NCBI RefSeq assembly: GCF_004193775.1
Contig: NC_041003.1
Location: 30,990,263 to 31,054,262, forward strand
Length of the DNA: 64,000 bases
Reading direction: 5' to 3'
DNA from: Glycine soja
Lineage: Eukaryota; Streptophyta; Magnoliopsida; Fabales; Fabaceae
Every line of letters starts with the position of its first letter. The stretch's first letter is position 1. The notes beneath the pieces were generated by a model. That model was not told the origin of the DNA. It did not search any database and saw only the letters and a program-made list of their open reading frames with translations. Shown piece by piece: positions 1-13,700 of the stretch. The translations under genes were made by a program, and so were the position numbers.

Positions 1-52
1 GGGAGAGAAGTTGTAGTGTTTAACTGATTTTCAAATTTGTAGGATCTTCCCT

Positions 53-98
<46 letters not shown>
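53..98. repeat. (CT)n microsatellite
   Basis: An almost pure CT dinucleotide run, broken once by TTT near its start, lying in the probable intron of the first gene. It is a candidate polymorphic marker. No function is implied. Confidence 0.9.
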
Positions 99-102
<4 letters not shown>

Positions 103-496
103 CTTCCCCTTTGTCCCTGTAGTTTGTGTTGCCAAAAGTGACATTTGATTCCTACACTAGTTTTAACTATTACTAGATGCACTTTATTCTGGTAAATAGT
201 AACAAGTTCATAATTCTATTTTGACAACCTGGTTGTGTTAAGGGTAATCAAATTACTGTTCTAATGAGTTTTTTTGTCTCTTAATTTTTATCTAAAATGT
301 GTATAGAGGAAAATTTAAGTTTATAATATATGGAAAATGTGATGTCAAAGCATGGCAACATGCAGGTCCTGAAAAAGAAAATAATAAAAAAAAAGAGAAT
401 GGAAAAATCTGATAATGGTTTCTGTCTTCAGTCAGGAGTCTCAGGATCTACCATTTGTTCATATTGTGTGTTAAGTTTATTTTAAAGAAATCACAA

Positions 497-731
497 CAAC
501 AACAACAACAACAACGCCTTATCCCACTAGATGGGGTCGGCTACATGGATCAACTTCCGCCATAATGTTCTATCAAGTACCATACTTTTATCCAAACCAT
601 TAATTTCGAGATCCTTTTTTATAACCTCTCTTATAGTCTTTTTGGGTCTTCCTCTGCCTCGAATTGTTTGTCTTCTCTCCATCTGGTCTACTCTCCTCAC
701 TACAGAATCTACCGGTCTTCTCTCCACATAA
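497..731 (-). mobile_element. 3' end of an RTE-type LINE (truncated)
   Basis: On the - strand the frame reads RRPVDSVVRRVDQMER, then GRGRPKKTIREVIKKDL, then LIHVADPI and a stop. This is the C-terminal tail typical of plant non-LTR reverse-transcriptase proteins. The stop is followed after a few bases by a (TTG)n tail (+ strand ACAACAACAA run at 497-514), the usual 3' end of RTE-clade LINEs. The 5' part is absent, as expected from incomplete reverse transcription. It lies in a probable intron, opposite to the host gene. Clade assignment rests on the tail and the (TTG)n end. Confidence 0.75.
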
Positions 732-1272
732 TAATCACTTTATTTTATCAACTTCCTGAGATAATTTTTGTAAAGAAAATCTGTTTCTCCCGAAAAAAGC
801 ACCATCAAACATGCAAGTTCTCTATTGGGATTTTCTTTTTGGAGTACTTAAATCTTGCTTGGCAGATAGCAGTTAGCTGACGTATTGCGGTGAGAGTGGG
901 CATAATTATCCACATGCAAAATAGTCTTGTAGCATCATTGATTTACCCTTATTTCTTTATTAAGACAATTATGAGTCAGGATGAGATGTGTTTTTTTTTA
1001 CAAGAACAGAACAATGTCACTTCATTTTCATTTTCACTGTTAGTTTTGCCTACACTAGGAGATAGAGATCAGTTTATGTATATTGCTTTAGTCCTTCCAT
1101 CTTTCTCTCCATTCCCCTTATTCTCAATTGTTTGCTACCCAGTACCCATGCGGGCAAAAGTCTATGTTCTATATGTATATCTGTGACAACTCAACTTTAC
1201 ATGTTACCCCCTCTCCCTAATCTGCCCCCTGTTCTTGTAGAAGAGACAAATTAACTCTTGAGTGAATTGCAG

Positions 1273-1404
1273 GATGCGGCTGTGGCAAAAACAAAAGAGC
1301 TGAAAAAACTATGTGAGAGTACACTTTCATCCATGTTTGATGGGAGACCAGTTAATATAATTGGAGAGATCAATGCTATTTTGACTAGTGGACTTGGAGC
1401 ATGA
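1273..1404 (+). CDS. Last coding exon of an unrecognised gene (partial)
   Basis: After the acceptor ATTGCAG an open frame of 43 codons runs to TGA at 1402-1404. It begins [14 protein letters not shown] and ends [10 protein letters not shown]. The first half is lysine- and glutamate-rich and could be helical; the end is short and hydrophobic. The reading frame, the clean acceptor and the AT-rich 3' flank fit a genuine terminal exon. I do not recognise the family and give no function. The earlier exons lie left of the window. The phase at the acceptor is assumed to be 0, and the other frames contain early stops. Confidence 0.55.
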   Translation, partial: DAAVAKTKELKKLCESTLSSMFDGRPVNIIGEINAILTSGLGA

Positions 1405-2364
1405 GGAAGAGAAATTTCCTCCGATGATGATCAAGCCTTTAGGTGGATAGTGGCTGCCAAAATAGCTTAAGATAAATTTCTTTTAGTTCTTATTTTTTAT
1501 ATTACCTGTTCATTTCTGACAAACAGTGCTTTGACAATGCCAAGGGTACATGCGCTGATAATTCTCACTGAATGAAGTAACTTTTGGTACTTGGTCATTC
1601 TGCTGTTGTGTCCTTGTTGGTTTTACAAGCCGAGGATACCACTGGATACAATTTTTTTGGCTTATTATTTGTATTATTTTTTAATTCCAAGTAAGGATGT
1701 AGAGCCTAGGCAATAAGTGCATGTTTCCCACGGCACGAGAGCCAAGTCATCTGACCGAGTTGCTATAAGTCTAGGTGTCCACTAAAAAGTTTGAATAATA
1801 TTACGAAACATCAGATTCACTATTATCAAAAAATGAATATCAGTTCATGTTGGGCCATGTCATTGAATGTGGCATATACATCTCATCGAATAATTTGATT
1901 GCAAGGAATATGAATGAAGCTAAGAAATTAAAGCAACTAGCACAGGGCAACAGATAAAGGGTATCTATCTGCTTGATTTATGCAATCATCCATTCATAGT
2001 GTATTTGGGTTAGATTTATGGTGAGAAGTAATCAATTATTTTTTTGTGGCAAAGGCAAAGTAATAACCAATTGCTTTTATTTTTTCATGGTATCACCATA
2101 AATTTATGGGAAGGAATTGATTCTTTGATGTTATTCCAACACTATCAAATTGTCCATTTTAACTCATCATTTTTGGATTTTTGGACCATGCCTGAGTTGA
2201 TTGAGCAGGATGCACTGCGTGCATCTCTTTAGCCAGCAAGGCTTCTATATTTTGCATGGTTGGGCATCCCTCAATATTGGGTAAACTAGACAAGATAAAC
2301 TTAAGAACGAAAAGAAAAAAATAAGTTAAGGTTACATCTCTTGTTGAAAAAAAAAATACATAAA
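1405..2364. other. 3' UTR and intergenic sequence, no gene seen
   Basis: The first few hundred bases after the stop at 1404 are probably the 3' untranslated region of the preceding gene. The remainder is AT-rich with only short open frames of no recognisable composition. Confidence 0.5.
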
Positions 2365-2560
2365 AAAGATACATAGACAGAATCTCTTGTAGAAAAGATG
2401 GTGAAAATTTGTTTTAGAGGGTTTAGGCACGTATGAAGTCCTGTAGAAGTCTATTAGGAGAGTAGATCATATGGAAGTTACTGGGTACTAGAGAGGCGGA
2501 GTAAGATTGAGGAGGCAATAACTAAGGATTTATAGGTCAATAGCTATGGGTTATGTTTGA
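2365..2560 (+). mobile_element. Decayed RTE-type LINE 3' fragment
   Basis: Read on the + strand with stops ignored, the sequence gives EKMVKICFRGFRHV, a VEVY-like segment, RRSKIEEAITKDL and VNSYG. This matches the same C-terminal region as the copy at 497-731 (ENRLRWFGHV ... TIKRDLEVNGL in the family). There are internal stops and no (TTG)n tail, so it is an old truncated copy in the opposite orientation to the first. Confidence 0.6.
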
Positions 2561-3170
2561 TAAAATTAGCCTATAAAATAGTTGAAAACTTATAAACTAA
2601 TTGAAAGCTTATCATTTATAAGTTAAATGATAAATGTCAAATGAAGTGAGGAAATTTTTAATATTTTTAATATTTGAATTTTATTTCTAATAACTTATCA
2701 TCTTTAAAAGTAGGATAATATTTTTAATTTTTTTATTATAAACAATAGTAAAATTAAATAAAATAAAATTTATTATAATTATATTGTTTAAAATCATTTT
2801 CTTAACATTTAAATACTTTATTAATAATATTATTTTAAGACAAAAATAATTTTTTTTCTTAAAATATTCATTTTGTTAATCTGTATAAGAAGAACTTGGA
2901 TATGTATGTCTCTCATTTGGATGATTATGAAACATGATACAAAAAATAGATAAGGGAATCTTTAAATTGAATAAAAAGAATAAAATAAAATTTCAAATAA
3001 AATAGTTAGGATAAAATTGAGAAGAAGAAAAAAACTAATAACTTATAAGTTAACTTATTTTTCATAAGTTATTTGAAATAATTTATAAAAAATAAGCTAC
3101 TTGAAGTAACTTATGGAAAATAAGTTATTCAAATAAGTAGCTTATAAGTTCCTCAAAAGTCGTAGCACAT
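2560..3170. repeat. AT-rich foldback-type repeat
   Basis: The stretch is rich in palindromic CTTATAAGTT and AATAAGTTA blocks on both strands, densest at 3027-3150. It starts beside GGTTATGTTTGATAAAATTA, which resembles legume hAT-like MITE termini. A matching right end was not found, so the boundaries are approximate. Confidence 0.35.
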
Positions 3171-3179
3171 ATAGTGCGA

Positions 3180-4010
3180 CATAAAATATTATAATATCAC
3201 TAGATCAAACTAGTAGGTTTCTAGGGAGAAAAAAACTTATGTTTTGAAAATTTAGGAGGGTAAATTTATTCTTAATTTACTTTGAAGATTAAATTGATAT
3301 TAATTATTAAAATGTAGTATAAATTTACTTTCAGATCTTAAAGGTAAGCTCACGCTAGGAGTGATAATAGACCGAAACAAATAAGACTTTGTTTAAATAT
3401 GTTTGATTTATTTAGTGTGTTTTGGATTAAACTTTCAATTCTACCAACATCAATTTCAAAATCAAGTTGAATCTAAAGTAACAAATATTTGCTTCAACTT
3501 TTTCAAATTTTGGGGCTCAAAATTGATTTTTTAGTATTTAAGTATACTATTTATCTTATTTTATGTTATTATATCTAAAATATCTTTAATTTAATTGGAA
3601 TTTTAGTTCTCATTATTCATTTTTATTCCTTATATTAAATTCTAATAAAGGATAAATTAAGAAAAAAAATAATTTTTAATTGAGATTGGTGCAATGTAAT
3701 TTTTTTTTAATTTTTAGCGTGAATTAGTTTTTATTTTCTTTATATTTAATACCAAACGGAGTATGAATTAAAAGCTAACATGTGCCGTGCACTTATGGAC
3801 ATCTTGTAATTGCTATTTAGAGTTAGAGCAAATAACTTAGTTGAGTATTTATTAAATAAGTACATGCAAATATATATTTATGAATGCATTACTTAATAAA
3901 AAATGAAATTGTTTTTATGAATTACTCTGGAGAGCTTATTAAAATAAGATGAAAAAAACTTATACATAAGCTATTTTAATTAATTTTCTAAATATTTATA
4001 CAAATATTTA
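3180..4010. other. AT-rich intergenic sequence
   Basis: No coding potential seen. A stretch at about 3410-3780 begins with GTGTTTTGGATTAAACTTTC and ends near ACCAAACGGAGTATGAATTA, which is suggestive of an old MITE, but the termini are too diverged to call. Confidence 0.4.
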
Positions 4011-4012
4011 TA

Positions 4013-4364
4013 GACTTAAATATATTTTTGATCTTTAATAAATACTCAATATTTTGTATTTGTTTCATAATAAATTTTTACATTGAGTTCTTAATAAAAT
4101 AATATTTTATTTTTGTCTTTGATAAATTATCAAATTTTATGTTTAATTATTGATAAATTAATAAATTTTATTTTAATTCAAACTAATAACAAATGAAAAA
4201 AATTATCAGAAAATAAATATAAAATTCATTAATTTATCAGAAATTAAAAAAATGTTAAAAATAAAAAACAAAGTTATTTTTTAGGGATTCAATGTAAATT
4301 TTTTTTATTAGAAAATAAATATAAAAATCAGATATTTATTAAGGATGAAAAATATATTTAAATC
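4013..4364. mobile_element. MITE with long terminal inverted repeats
   Basis: The left end GACTTAAATATATTTTTGAT is the inverted complement, with a few mismatches, of the right end ATGAAAAATATATTTAAATC. The pairing continues inward through the AATAAATA blocks on both sides. The element is about 350 bp and lies between the first gene and the 3' end of the receptor-kinase gene. No coding capacity. Confidence 0.65.
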
Positions 4365-4763
4365 ATATTTATATAATCAAATAATTCGAATAAGCTATCA
4401 TTAAGTTCCGTAGTCTCCGACCAAGACCTCCATCTAAGGAATCAATTCGCTGTATTATTATTAAGTGAAAGAATCCAAGCTGTGTCAATACTCAATAGTA
4501 ACTGAGTAATTAAACATTAAACATTCATGTCATTAAGCAAACAGTTTCAACGGTCCAAAAAAGCTTGATCCTCTCCAGAGGTGAAATTCAATCTAATCCT
4601 TTTTACATGAGAAATTCCAGCTAATTCAAGCACGTGTTTTGTGCCTAATAAGAAGAGGAACAACAAAAGAAGCGAGCAGAAATCAAGTTAAATTTCTAGC
4701 CCGTTAATGTCAACCAGTTTACACTGTTAAAGTGTAGCTTCTGTATCACCGAGTGAGTACACA

Positions 4764-7700
4764 TCAGGCAGATACATAGCTCAATGCGGGTGAACCGATA
4801 AAGCGCGAGGTGGTAGTGCGAAAAGACCTCTCAAGTGGATCAAGTTCAGTGCCATCTGCTGCACCACTCTTTGAAACGAGCTTTTGAGAAAACGATACAA
4901 GAGAGTCCACGATTTCAGACATTGGAGGTCGAAATTCCTTTACAGGCTGCACGAGAGACATGTTCAGTTTCATTGCAACACCCCCAGAAAAAAAGATTGA
5001 GCGAACGAACATATAACTGAGAAATGAATGATGTGCTATCCTACACACCTAGAGAAAGAAAGAAAAAAAAAAGAAGAGAAAAGTGATAGATGTAATGAAA
5101 ATTTTTGTTGGACATCCAATATTATATCCAACACTTAGAGAGAATAAAGAAAGAGAAAAAAAAATATAAATATGATAAGATTAATAATGTGATAGGAAGA
5201 GAGAGATTGAAAATAATGAGAGATGTTAGTAGGCTGTATAAAATTATAAATAATTAAATGTATTTCTACTATGGATGTAATAGGTATCTGATATAACAGG
5301 AGGAAGAGAGAAATAGACACAAAAGAAAGAGTGCCAATGGGCCGTCTAGAATATTGGAGTGTCTAAGTATCACTACTCATTTGAAGAACCAGAATGACCC
5401 ATGCACACAATCATGAGTAAATTCGAGTTTATAACTTACTGACTCGATATTTAAAATCTAATATGGTTATTATACCTGAATGCAGAGGGAGATGATATCA
5501 GCATACCGAGAGAGAGCCTTGGAGGAAAACGTCCTTTTGATTGCTGGATCCACCATCTGTTCCAAACTGTCGCCATCATGAAGCCTTGATGAGGCCCACT
5601 TTGCCAGATATTGCTCTTCCCTTGGCCTGGAACTGTGTTTGAAGAGAAATAAAGGGTCATCATTCATCAAGAGAGGAAACAAATGAAATAGGACAGGATT
5701 GAAGAGAAATTAGCACGTACCCGTCGAATGGTTTTCTTCCTGTTAATAGTTCAAGAAGCAACACTCCAAAGGAAAAGGTATCACTCTTCGTGCTGCCAAT
5801 TGCCGGTTGGCCATGGTCAGGTGAACTGTATCCTGTATCCCTAATTTCAATCTCAGAAGCCTGTTTTCGACAATCAACAAATTATAATCAGTGAATCTAT
5901 TGTCCATGGCATACTTAAATTAATATCAAGGTTCCAGTTCATCTTGCAGCTGCTACTTTATAAATTTAAGCAGCTTTAAGCTATACCTACAAAGTGGGGT
6001 TATCCCAGTTTTCAATAAAATAAATTTTTAAAAAATTAATAGAATTTTAAAAATATGATGAGATTTTTTAATTAAATAAATAAGAAAAAATATTTTTATT
6101 AATTAAAATAATAATTTTAAGTTAAATATAATAAATATGTGTTTTTAGAAAATAAGAAGTGATGTTTTATTTATTTATTTAATAGGGAGTAAAATAAAAT
6201 TTTTTTTTCATGAAATAATAAAATAAAGAAAAAATAGAATAAATAGTAGATTTGGAACCCTAACTATAAATAGACATATTAGGTCAAAAACTCTTTCTTC
6301 CGTCCAAATTGTTTGTCCTTTTTTCCTCTCCCAAAATCCTATCTTTTTTTTTCTTCTGTATACATCCAAATTTGTTCCAGTAAAACTACAATTTTAGACT
6401 CGTTAACCGTTGGATCATCCTGAAATTTGGACATCACCTTCGATACTCATTTTCACATATTTCCACCACTGGAACTTATGAAATACTGTCTGTAGTAAGA
6501 GATATGTCCCTCTCACAAAGACAGTGAATTTGAGGCTCAAATCTTTTTTCCTTCTCTCTAACGCTTAGAAGCACTAATAGAACAACCAGAGGAAAAACTT
6601 GAGGAGTCTTAGGGAACCGCTAGAGACGCCACTATCGTAGTCGAACTACACACATGAGTCTGCTTAGAGATAAGGGATGAGCTACACATGCTTGGAGATT
6701 AGAATGAACATGTGTAGAGATCCTTAGAGGATCAATTTTGAGTTATTTTGGTATGTTTTGTGAAATTCAACTCTGTTCGCATGCTTTTAATCGCGAATTG
6801 ATTGTGTTTGACAGACTAATTGATGTCATGATGTGAAATTGTTGTGAAATTGATATGTTCTATTCCCTTGTTTCATGCTTTAAAAAAATTATCTATAATT
6901 ATAATGTGTCTTTCTCTTATTTCTCGTACCTATAGATTGTACATTTGATTGCTTTACTATTGTGAATTGAGTGCACTTTCAGTATATTTGTGTCACAAGA
7001 TATTTATTTGATTTTAATATATCATTGTTCAATTAACTGCCAACAACCTCCATATTTTGATTATTAATGATGATCATAAAGATCTTCATATAATACTCCA
7101 TGATACCATGGGAATGTGCAGGGTTGTGCTTTACTCTTGAATCAATTGGATAATCATAAAGCTTTATAAAGAATAGGACAAGATTTACTATATTAGCATA
7201 AAAATTAGATGGTTAGAAACATTCTTTGTCATGTTTTTGTCTGATAAGCTTATTACATGTTGATGATTATAACACATATATATGTATATGAATCTTAAAA
7301 TAAATTAGGAATTAATAGTTCAAATAATAAAATTAAATTGAAGGAAATTATTATATTAAGATTCAATGATAAATACTTTTAATTTATTTTTTAGTTTAAT
7401 TATTTATTAACTCTTTTTAATTAAAAATAATATAGTTCGATTTAATATATACATGTTGTGTGCCATGTAAATATTAATACTATGTCATGTGTATATAATT
7501 CATGAGATGTGATAACATGTTGCTTTGGGATTATAACATTATGACTAAGATTGGGTGTATGTGATAAATTGAGTATGTGTTGAATGGTAAGATACGTGTA
7601 TTGAGATGTTATACGCATTAAGCTATGAACTGTACAATCACATAACTGTAAGATCCTTTAAACATGTTGCTATGGAATTATAACATTGTGATTAAGATTG

Positions 7701-10700
7701 AGTGTGTAATAAATTGAGTATGTGTTGAATTGTAAGATACGTGAGTATTGAGATATTGTACGCATTGAATTGTGAGCTATGTACTGTACAATCACACAAT
7801 TGTAAGACCCTTTAAGAGCGATGAATATTGTGATGAGATCCATTCTGGGAATCCAACGAGTTGAATCACTTTGAGGTACAACAAGTTAAAATTATTTTGA
7901 GAACAATTGAGGAGTCGTGTGTTTTGTATAGTTCATAAATAGAGTCTACGTGTTAAAATATTTTATGGCTTGTACTTGAATAAGGAGGAAGAGGTCCTGA
8001 TAGACTCTTCAGAGTCTAGGCCTTGGGGGTAAACGCACCCGGTTTGAGTGCTCCTTTAAGCATGTGTCGATCCCATATGGTTGGAGCATTCTTGCAAAAT
8101 AGCGTGACCATAATTGGTCTCCCTATGATTTAACCTAGTGAGAGTGACTTAACTTACTAATGTATGGTCTGTCTTGTCATGTACTTTTGGGCGCTTGACG
8201 AGGTTTTTTACTAACATGGTATCACATTGCATCTAGGATTGAGTCTTAATATATTTGTTACATAATGCTTGTGTATTGATCATTATTGATTGGTTGAGTG
8301 ATATTGTGTTTTGATCCTTGAGTACATGAATGATGTGAAAATGTGTGAGGTGTGTTGTGTTGAGACGTGATGTTATACGATAAGTGATGGAATGACATGA
8401 GTTGTGTTTAAGTAAGTTGTATTTCATTTATATGATATGTATATTTACATGTTGTCTCATTTCTCTCTATTAGTTAGGAATATGATAACTCACTCCATGT
8501 GTGCTGTTTGTGTTTGAATTTTATGATGATCTCGAACCTTGTGTTTGTGGGAGCATGGTTAGGTGGATGACTATGGAGAACCTTATGCTAGAGGATGCTG
8601 AGACACCGTGCTCTGATAGGATGTGACATCGGGGCTTAGGGTTTTATGTTATTTTTATGATATGCTAGTTTGCAATATGTAGTTGAACATGATTTACTTC
8701 TATGTTTCTTATTGGAATTTCAGTTGTAATACTGATACAGTTTTTGTTTGGAGCTGAAACATGTATTTATATTCTTACCGATAAGTTTTAACTTAGTTAG
8801 TTGGTGAATGTGAACATTTTACTCAGCTGAAAAGTTTCATATTAAGTTGTGAATAAATCTTTTTAAATCACTCCCGCTATTCTATGTTTCCTTTCGCTAA
8901 ATTTATGTCAAGATAAAGAGTGTCACAAAGTGCAAAACACTATTGTACCAAATGAACAAGAGCAAGGGACACAAGACCTTATCTTCATAATTGGACGTCC
9001 GTTTTTTTAGAATAAATCATCCAAAAGCTAAAAGAAGTTGTGAGCTTTGGCAAATGCGACGGTATCTCTATTCCCAAATAAAAATATCCTATTAGTATTG
9101 GTATAAATGATGTTTTCCTCGTGTTTGGCTATAGTGGAAACCCCTAAATCTAAAGCTATTTGGTGTTCCAATCCAGTTCCAACAATGCATTTTCAAACTG
9201 AGAAAGCGGAATTTCTTGACAGTCTTCCAGAATGACAATTGCTTAAATATGTTTGTATTGCTGGAAAAGCTAAAGGATCAACTAGTCAGGTTTTATTACA
9301 ACTAGTTGAAATACACTTGAATAACATATTTTTCGGTTGGGTATGGCTGCGACTATTCCTCAAGCCCACCAATTAATTAACCATAGACATGTTTTACTTA
9401 ATGGTCAAAGTATAATTTTCTTTATTTCAATTTTACACAAATATTTTCATACTAGAAATTCGAATTTAGATAATTCCTATCACATCTCCTTTTTGTCAAA
9501 TGAGCTATCTTTTAGCTACTTTAGGTATAGTTTTTGCTAGGCATAATTAAGGTTTTAAATTGCGTTTGTGGCCACAATCATGATTTCACGTGGATGTGGC
9601 CGCAGTTGCTGCATTGAGGTTGCAGACACTCCAAAAACCTTAATATTGGGGCCGAAATGATGCAAAACCATTGCATAATATAAATTCAGTCACTAGAACC
9701 TTAACAGCAATAAGTAACCTATTTAAACATGATGCTGATTCTTGCAGAAACTTACCCGATTTTTGACTTTGTCATTTGTCAGCGGTCTCAAAATAGCCAA
9801 GCCACAGTCAGTAAGACGAGGCATGAGATTTTCGTCCAGTAGAACATTGGTAGCCTTTAAGTTTCCATGGGAGACAGGAGGAGAGAATGTCGAGTGCAAA
9901 TAGCTGTAATTGTAAACATTTGTTTATGTCAAGGTTGAGAGTTAAAACAGAATTCTACTTTCTAACAAAAAAAATTGAGTGGCAACATGGAACTTACTCC
10001 AGGGCCTGACCAACACCTAAAGCAATTTTGAGACGTGTGCTCCACGATAAAGGTTTGTACGCGGCACAATGAAGAGCATCATCTAAAGTTAAATTTCTGA
10101 CATAGTCATAGACAAGAAGATGCTGCCCATGCTCCAAGCAGTAGCCTTTAAGTGAAACAATGTTAGGGTGCTTCAGACGGGAAGCGGTACAAACGACGTC
10201 TAAGAACTTTTCCTCTTCACTGAAAGACATGCCAGCCATGTTGATATTCTTCACTGCTAAAACCTTTCAAAAAGAAGAAAAATAAATTGTTATATATTGA
10301 AAGCAACAGTTTTGAAATCTGAACGTGTTTTACTGTTTAGAACATAGAAGGTAGTACCTTGTTATCTGGAAATTCAGCTCTGTAAAGAGGGCCTAGTGAC
10401 CCCTCTCCCAGAAGGTTGTCTTCATGGAAACTGTTTGCAACCAACTGAACCTCAGCTATTGTATAAACCTTTGTCCTTCCAGTGAATCTGTCTCTTCCGG
10501 AAAAGCTTTTTCTTGATGTTTCACCTGCTGCTCTTTTATGGATCTGGGAAGTTAATCGCCTTGGACCCAAAAGGGATGCAGCATTGTAAGGTGGGATCTG
10601 CAGACTCTCATCTACTGCCGTTGTAGAGACGTCTACCACCATTAAAAATGGATAGAAAAAAAGAAAAGCACGATCTAAGATGGAAATGAATTTACAGAAC

Positions 10701-13700
10701 TAATAAATGGAATGGTATCAAACATATGAAACATAAAGATAAAGTAGTAGAGTGAAATTTGACAAGTATTGTATATTCGGTCATTTTAATGTTAAATCTG
10801 CGTGTTGAATGAACAAGACAATTTTGAGATCATGTTAATGTTATTAGCATGTGATTCAGTCATGCGGTTTTTGGATTTGACTAGGAGTGCCTCACCATCT
10901 ATATGCCTCTTTGTAGGCAATGAACTATGGTTGCTTTCATAGTCCTCCATTCTCTGTCTATGGAGCTTATTCAAACGGATCGCAATGAAGAGCGCAAAAC
11001 CTGTCACCAATAATGTTCCTGCACCAACAATGAAAGCTATTCCTCCTGGACCCATACGTTTCTTCTTTTGCTTCCTTACTTTAGGAGGATCGTAGTTCTC
11101 GACGGCATTCGTCTGAGTTATCGGTGGGCGACTAGTGTTTTGCTCAATGGGTACATTGTCCAAAGGAAATGCCCAGGCAGGAGAGTCGTCTAATGCATGG
11201 AACTTGTTCCCTCCAATCCTAATTGAGGCTAGAATGTGACTTTTCGATGATGTGTCCATAACTTCATATCCGATAAAGAAATAGAAGGTGATGATAGAAA
11301 CTTATCACTAACCATAAGTTTGGTATGGACTGAAAAGGCTGTGGAAGAATGCCACTGAACAGATTATCTTGAATGTTCCTGAAAAAACAAACAAATTAGC
11401 AAATAATAGAACTGTAGTCACACTCAGACAATGTTAAAAATGTTTAGAGATAACCTACAAATCAATGAGTGGAAGCTCAGCCAGGTAGGTGACTGATCCG
11501 GTGAATCTGTTATTCTGCAGGAACCTGCAAATAAGCAACATGCTACAGATCAAACCAACACGACCATATATAACAAAAGTCCTGTTTGAGTATAAGATGA
11601 AATACAAATCAAGTTTAGGAAACAGGGTAGGTGTGTCATAAAGATGAAACTTACAATCTATTAAGGCCTGTCAAGGTGCCAAATGAACTGGGCAGATCAC
11701 CGGTGAAATTATTGTACGAAAGGTCCCTGATGGTATGAAATCATCCTTGGTTAGTTGACAGATTGGGATCTAAACAAAATAGCCAAAGCATCTACATTTT
11801 TTGGTCTCACTTTCTCATGACTCGATCTAATTTTCAATTATATAGTCTAATCTTTTAGAGCTTTACTTGCTCTTGTGCTTCTCAAATCCTAGCTATCATG
11901 ATATTCATGTGCATTTCCAACAAAAGAGGAATAATTATGTGGCCTATGTTATCAGTCTTTTGGCTTATTTATGTAGTTTATATTTTTGGTACTGATTTAT
12001 GTAGTTTATATTTTATATGATTTCACATTCTACTCTTTCCCTTGTGAATTATTAAAAAATGAGGTTTTGATTGGCTTCATCGTTTGTTCTTACAGATCCT
12101 GAATATTCAAGATTAGTAACATACAGAAAAACCTACCTATGGAAATGGTTTAGGTTTTAGGAACCTAAAATTTCTAAATGATTGAATCACTTGTCCTTTC
12201 ATTTCAATTAAAATGCAATAGCAGAAGACTCCGGAAGAAAACATACATTTCTTTGAGATCATCTAAGCCAGTAAATACATTGCCAATGGGTCCATCCAAG
12301 AAATTATGGCTTAAATTCCTGGAAGACAAGAAGTGATGATTTGCAGCCATTTGTAAAGATCAAAATAGAGATAAGGGAGCATAAGGAACAAGTCAATGGA
12401 CGTTTTGGTTAAGAGCATTCTATAGAAATATGTCCTCTATCAAGCTTGGGCTAAAATCAATATTAATGTTACTCACAGATGTCTTAGTTTTTTCATGGTT
12501 GACAATGTATGGGGGATATTTTGGTCCAAAAAGTTGCAAGCCATATTTCTGCACGAGAGAAAAATTGTCAGAAAAACACAGTGCTGAAAGATACTGGCAT
12601 ACTTACCACTAAGCATAGCACATAGTCACACAGGAAATGAAGAAGAAGAAAAAAAAACGAACAAACAGTAGGCTTACATATGTGTGGCATTTGGGGGTAA
12701 AGCCAGTGGTATTTCACCCATTATGTTGTTAGAACTGACATCTCTAAAGAAACCAGAATATGGAATTAAGTAAATAACAGATCTTGACAACAAACCATCC
12801 CCATAAGAACTTAAAGCTATACAATTACTTACAGTTGCTTCAAGTTTTGTAGATTATTGAGCAAGCCTCCAAGATACCCGGTAAGGTTTAATCCACGAAT
12901 TTTGCTGCATGAAGAAGAGAGCAGGTATATTAGGTTTACTTTATTAGTGGCATTATAATAAGAATGTGAGTGTCATCAACAGAATCGGTGCATTACAGGT
13001 GTATAATTGATGAGCCAGAACATGCTACTCCAGTCCAAGATTCCTCACAAGGATCGTTACCGTTCCATCCATTCAGCACTGGTGGGCTGTTTAAGGCCCT
13101 GTATAGATCCTGCAGAGCTGTGACTGTTCATAAAGAAATTACGAAATATATTTAGTTTAGTAGCAGAAACCCATGTAAATTGTGAGCTATACCAAAACGA
13201 GTTCAATATCAATAATTCGAGATTTTTAATCATGCAAATACTTATTTTTTTATTCTCATTTACAAATACAACCCTCACAAGTCACAAGTACATGCATTTT
13301 CTATTTTCTATCTAAATCCGTCATCTTTAAATTATATGAATTCAACAATAACAAGTAATCTTCTACTGTTTTGGTTATTATGTCAAAGTAAGTTAAATGG
13401 AACCTAGTTTTGGAAACACTAACAAAATCATATAATTTAGCGAAAGGCCAAAACTATTACACACAAAATGCATGAAACAAGCTATTAAGCGTCGCATAAA
13501 ATCACAAAATATGCATTCAGCATTCAGAGACAACGGAAAAACTGTACAAAACGTAACTACACACAATCTCTCGAATCCCAAATCGCATAATTTTCTTCAA
13601 TGTTATCTTGAAATTGATTAGATTCGAAGACAATGCCAAATGCACATCGCGAAGTTACTTAATCAATTTACAGTGAAAGATTAATAGTTGAAGAATCAAG

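Larger units (their letters stand above)
1..1272 (+). other. Probable intron sequence of an upstream + strand gene
   Basis: No coding exon is recognisable here. The stretch ends in a good acceptor (TGAATTGCAG) directly before the exon at 1273, so at least its right part is intron; this is inference. It contains a CT microsatellite near the left edge and a LINE 3' fragment at 497-731. Short open frames, for example 890-1186, have no recognisable composition or motif. Confidence 0.5.

Noticed and set aside
9337..9540. Functional rps4 gene
   Set aside because: Only an internal fragment with a nonsense change and a frameshift; no start or C-terminus.
10792..11259. SRF exon extended to the ATG at 11259
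   Set aside because: The previous LRR exon ends in NL plus two bases, and only the acceptor at 11219 gives the expected NLW|IGGNKF continuity; the upstream part is intron.
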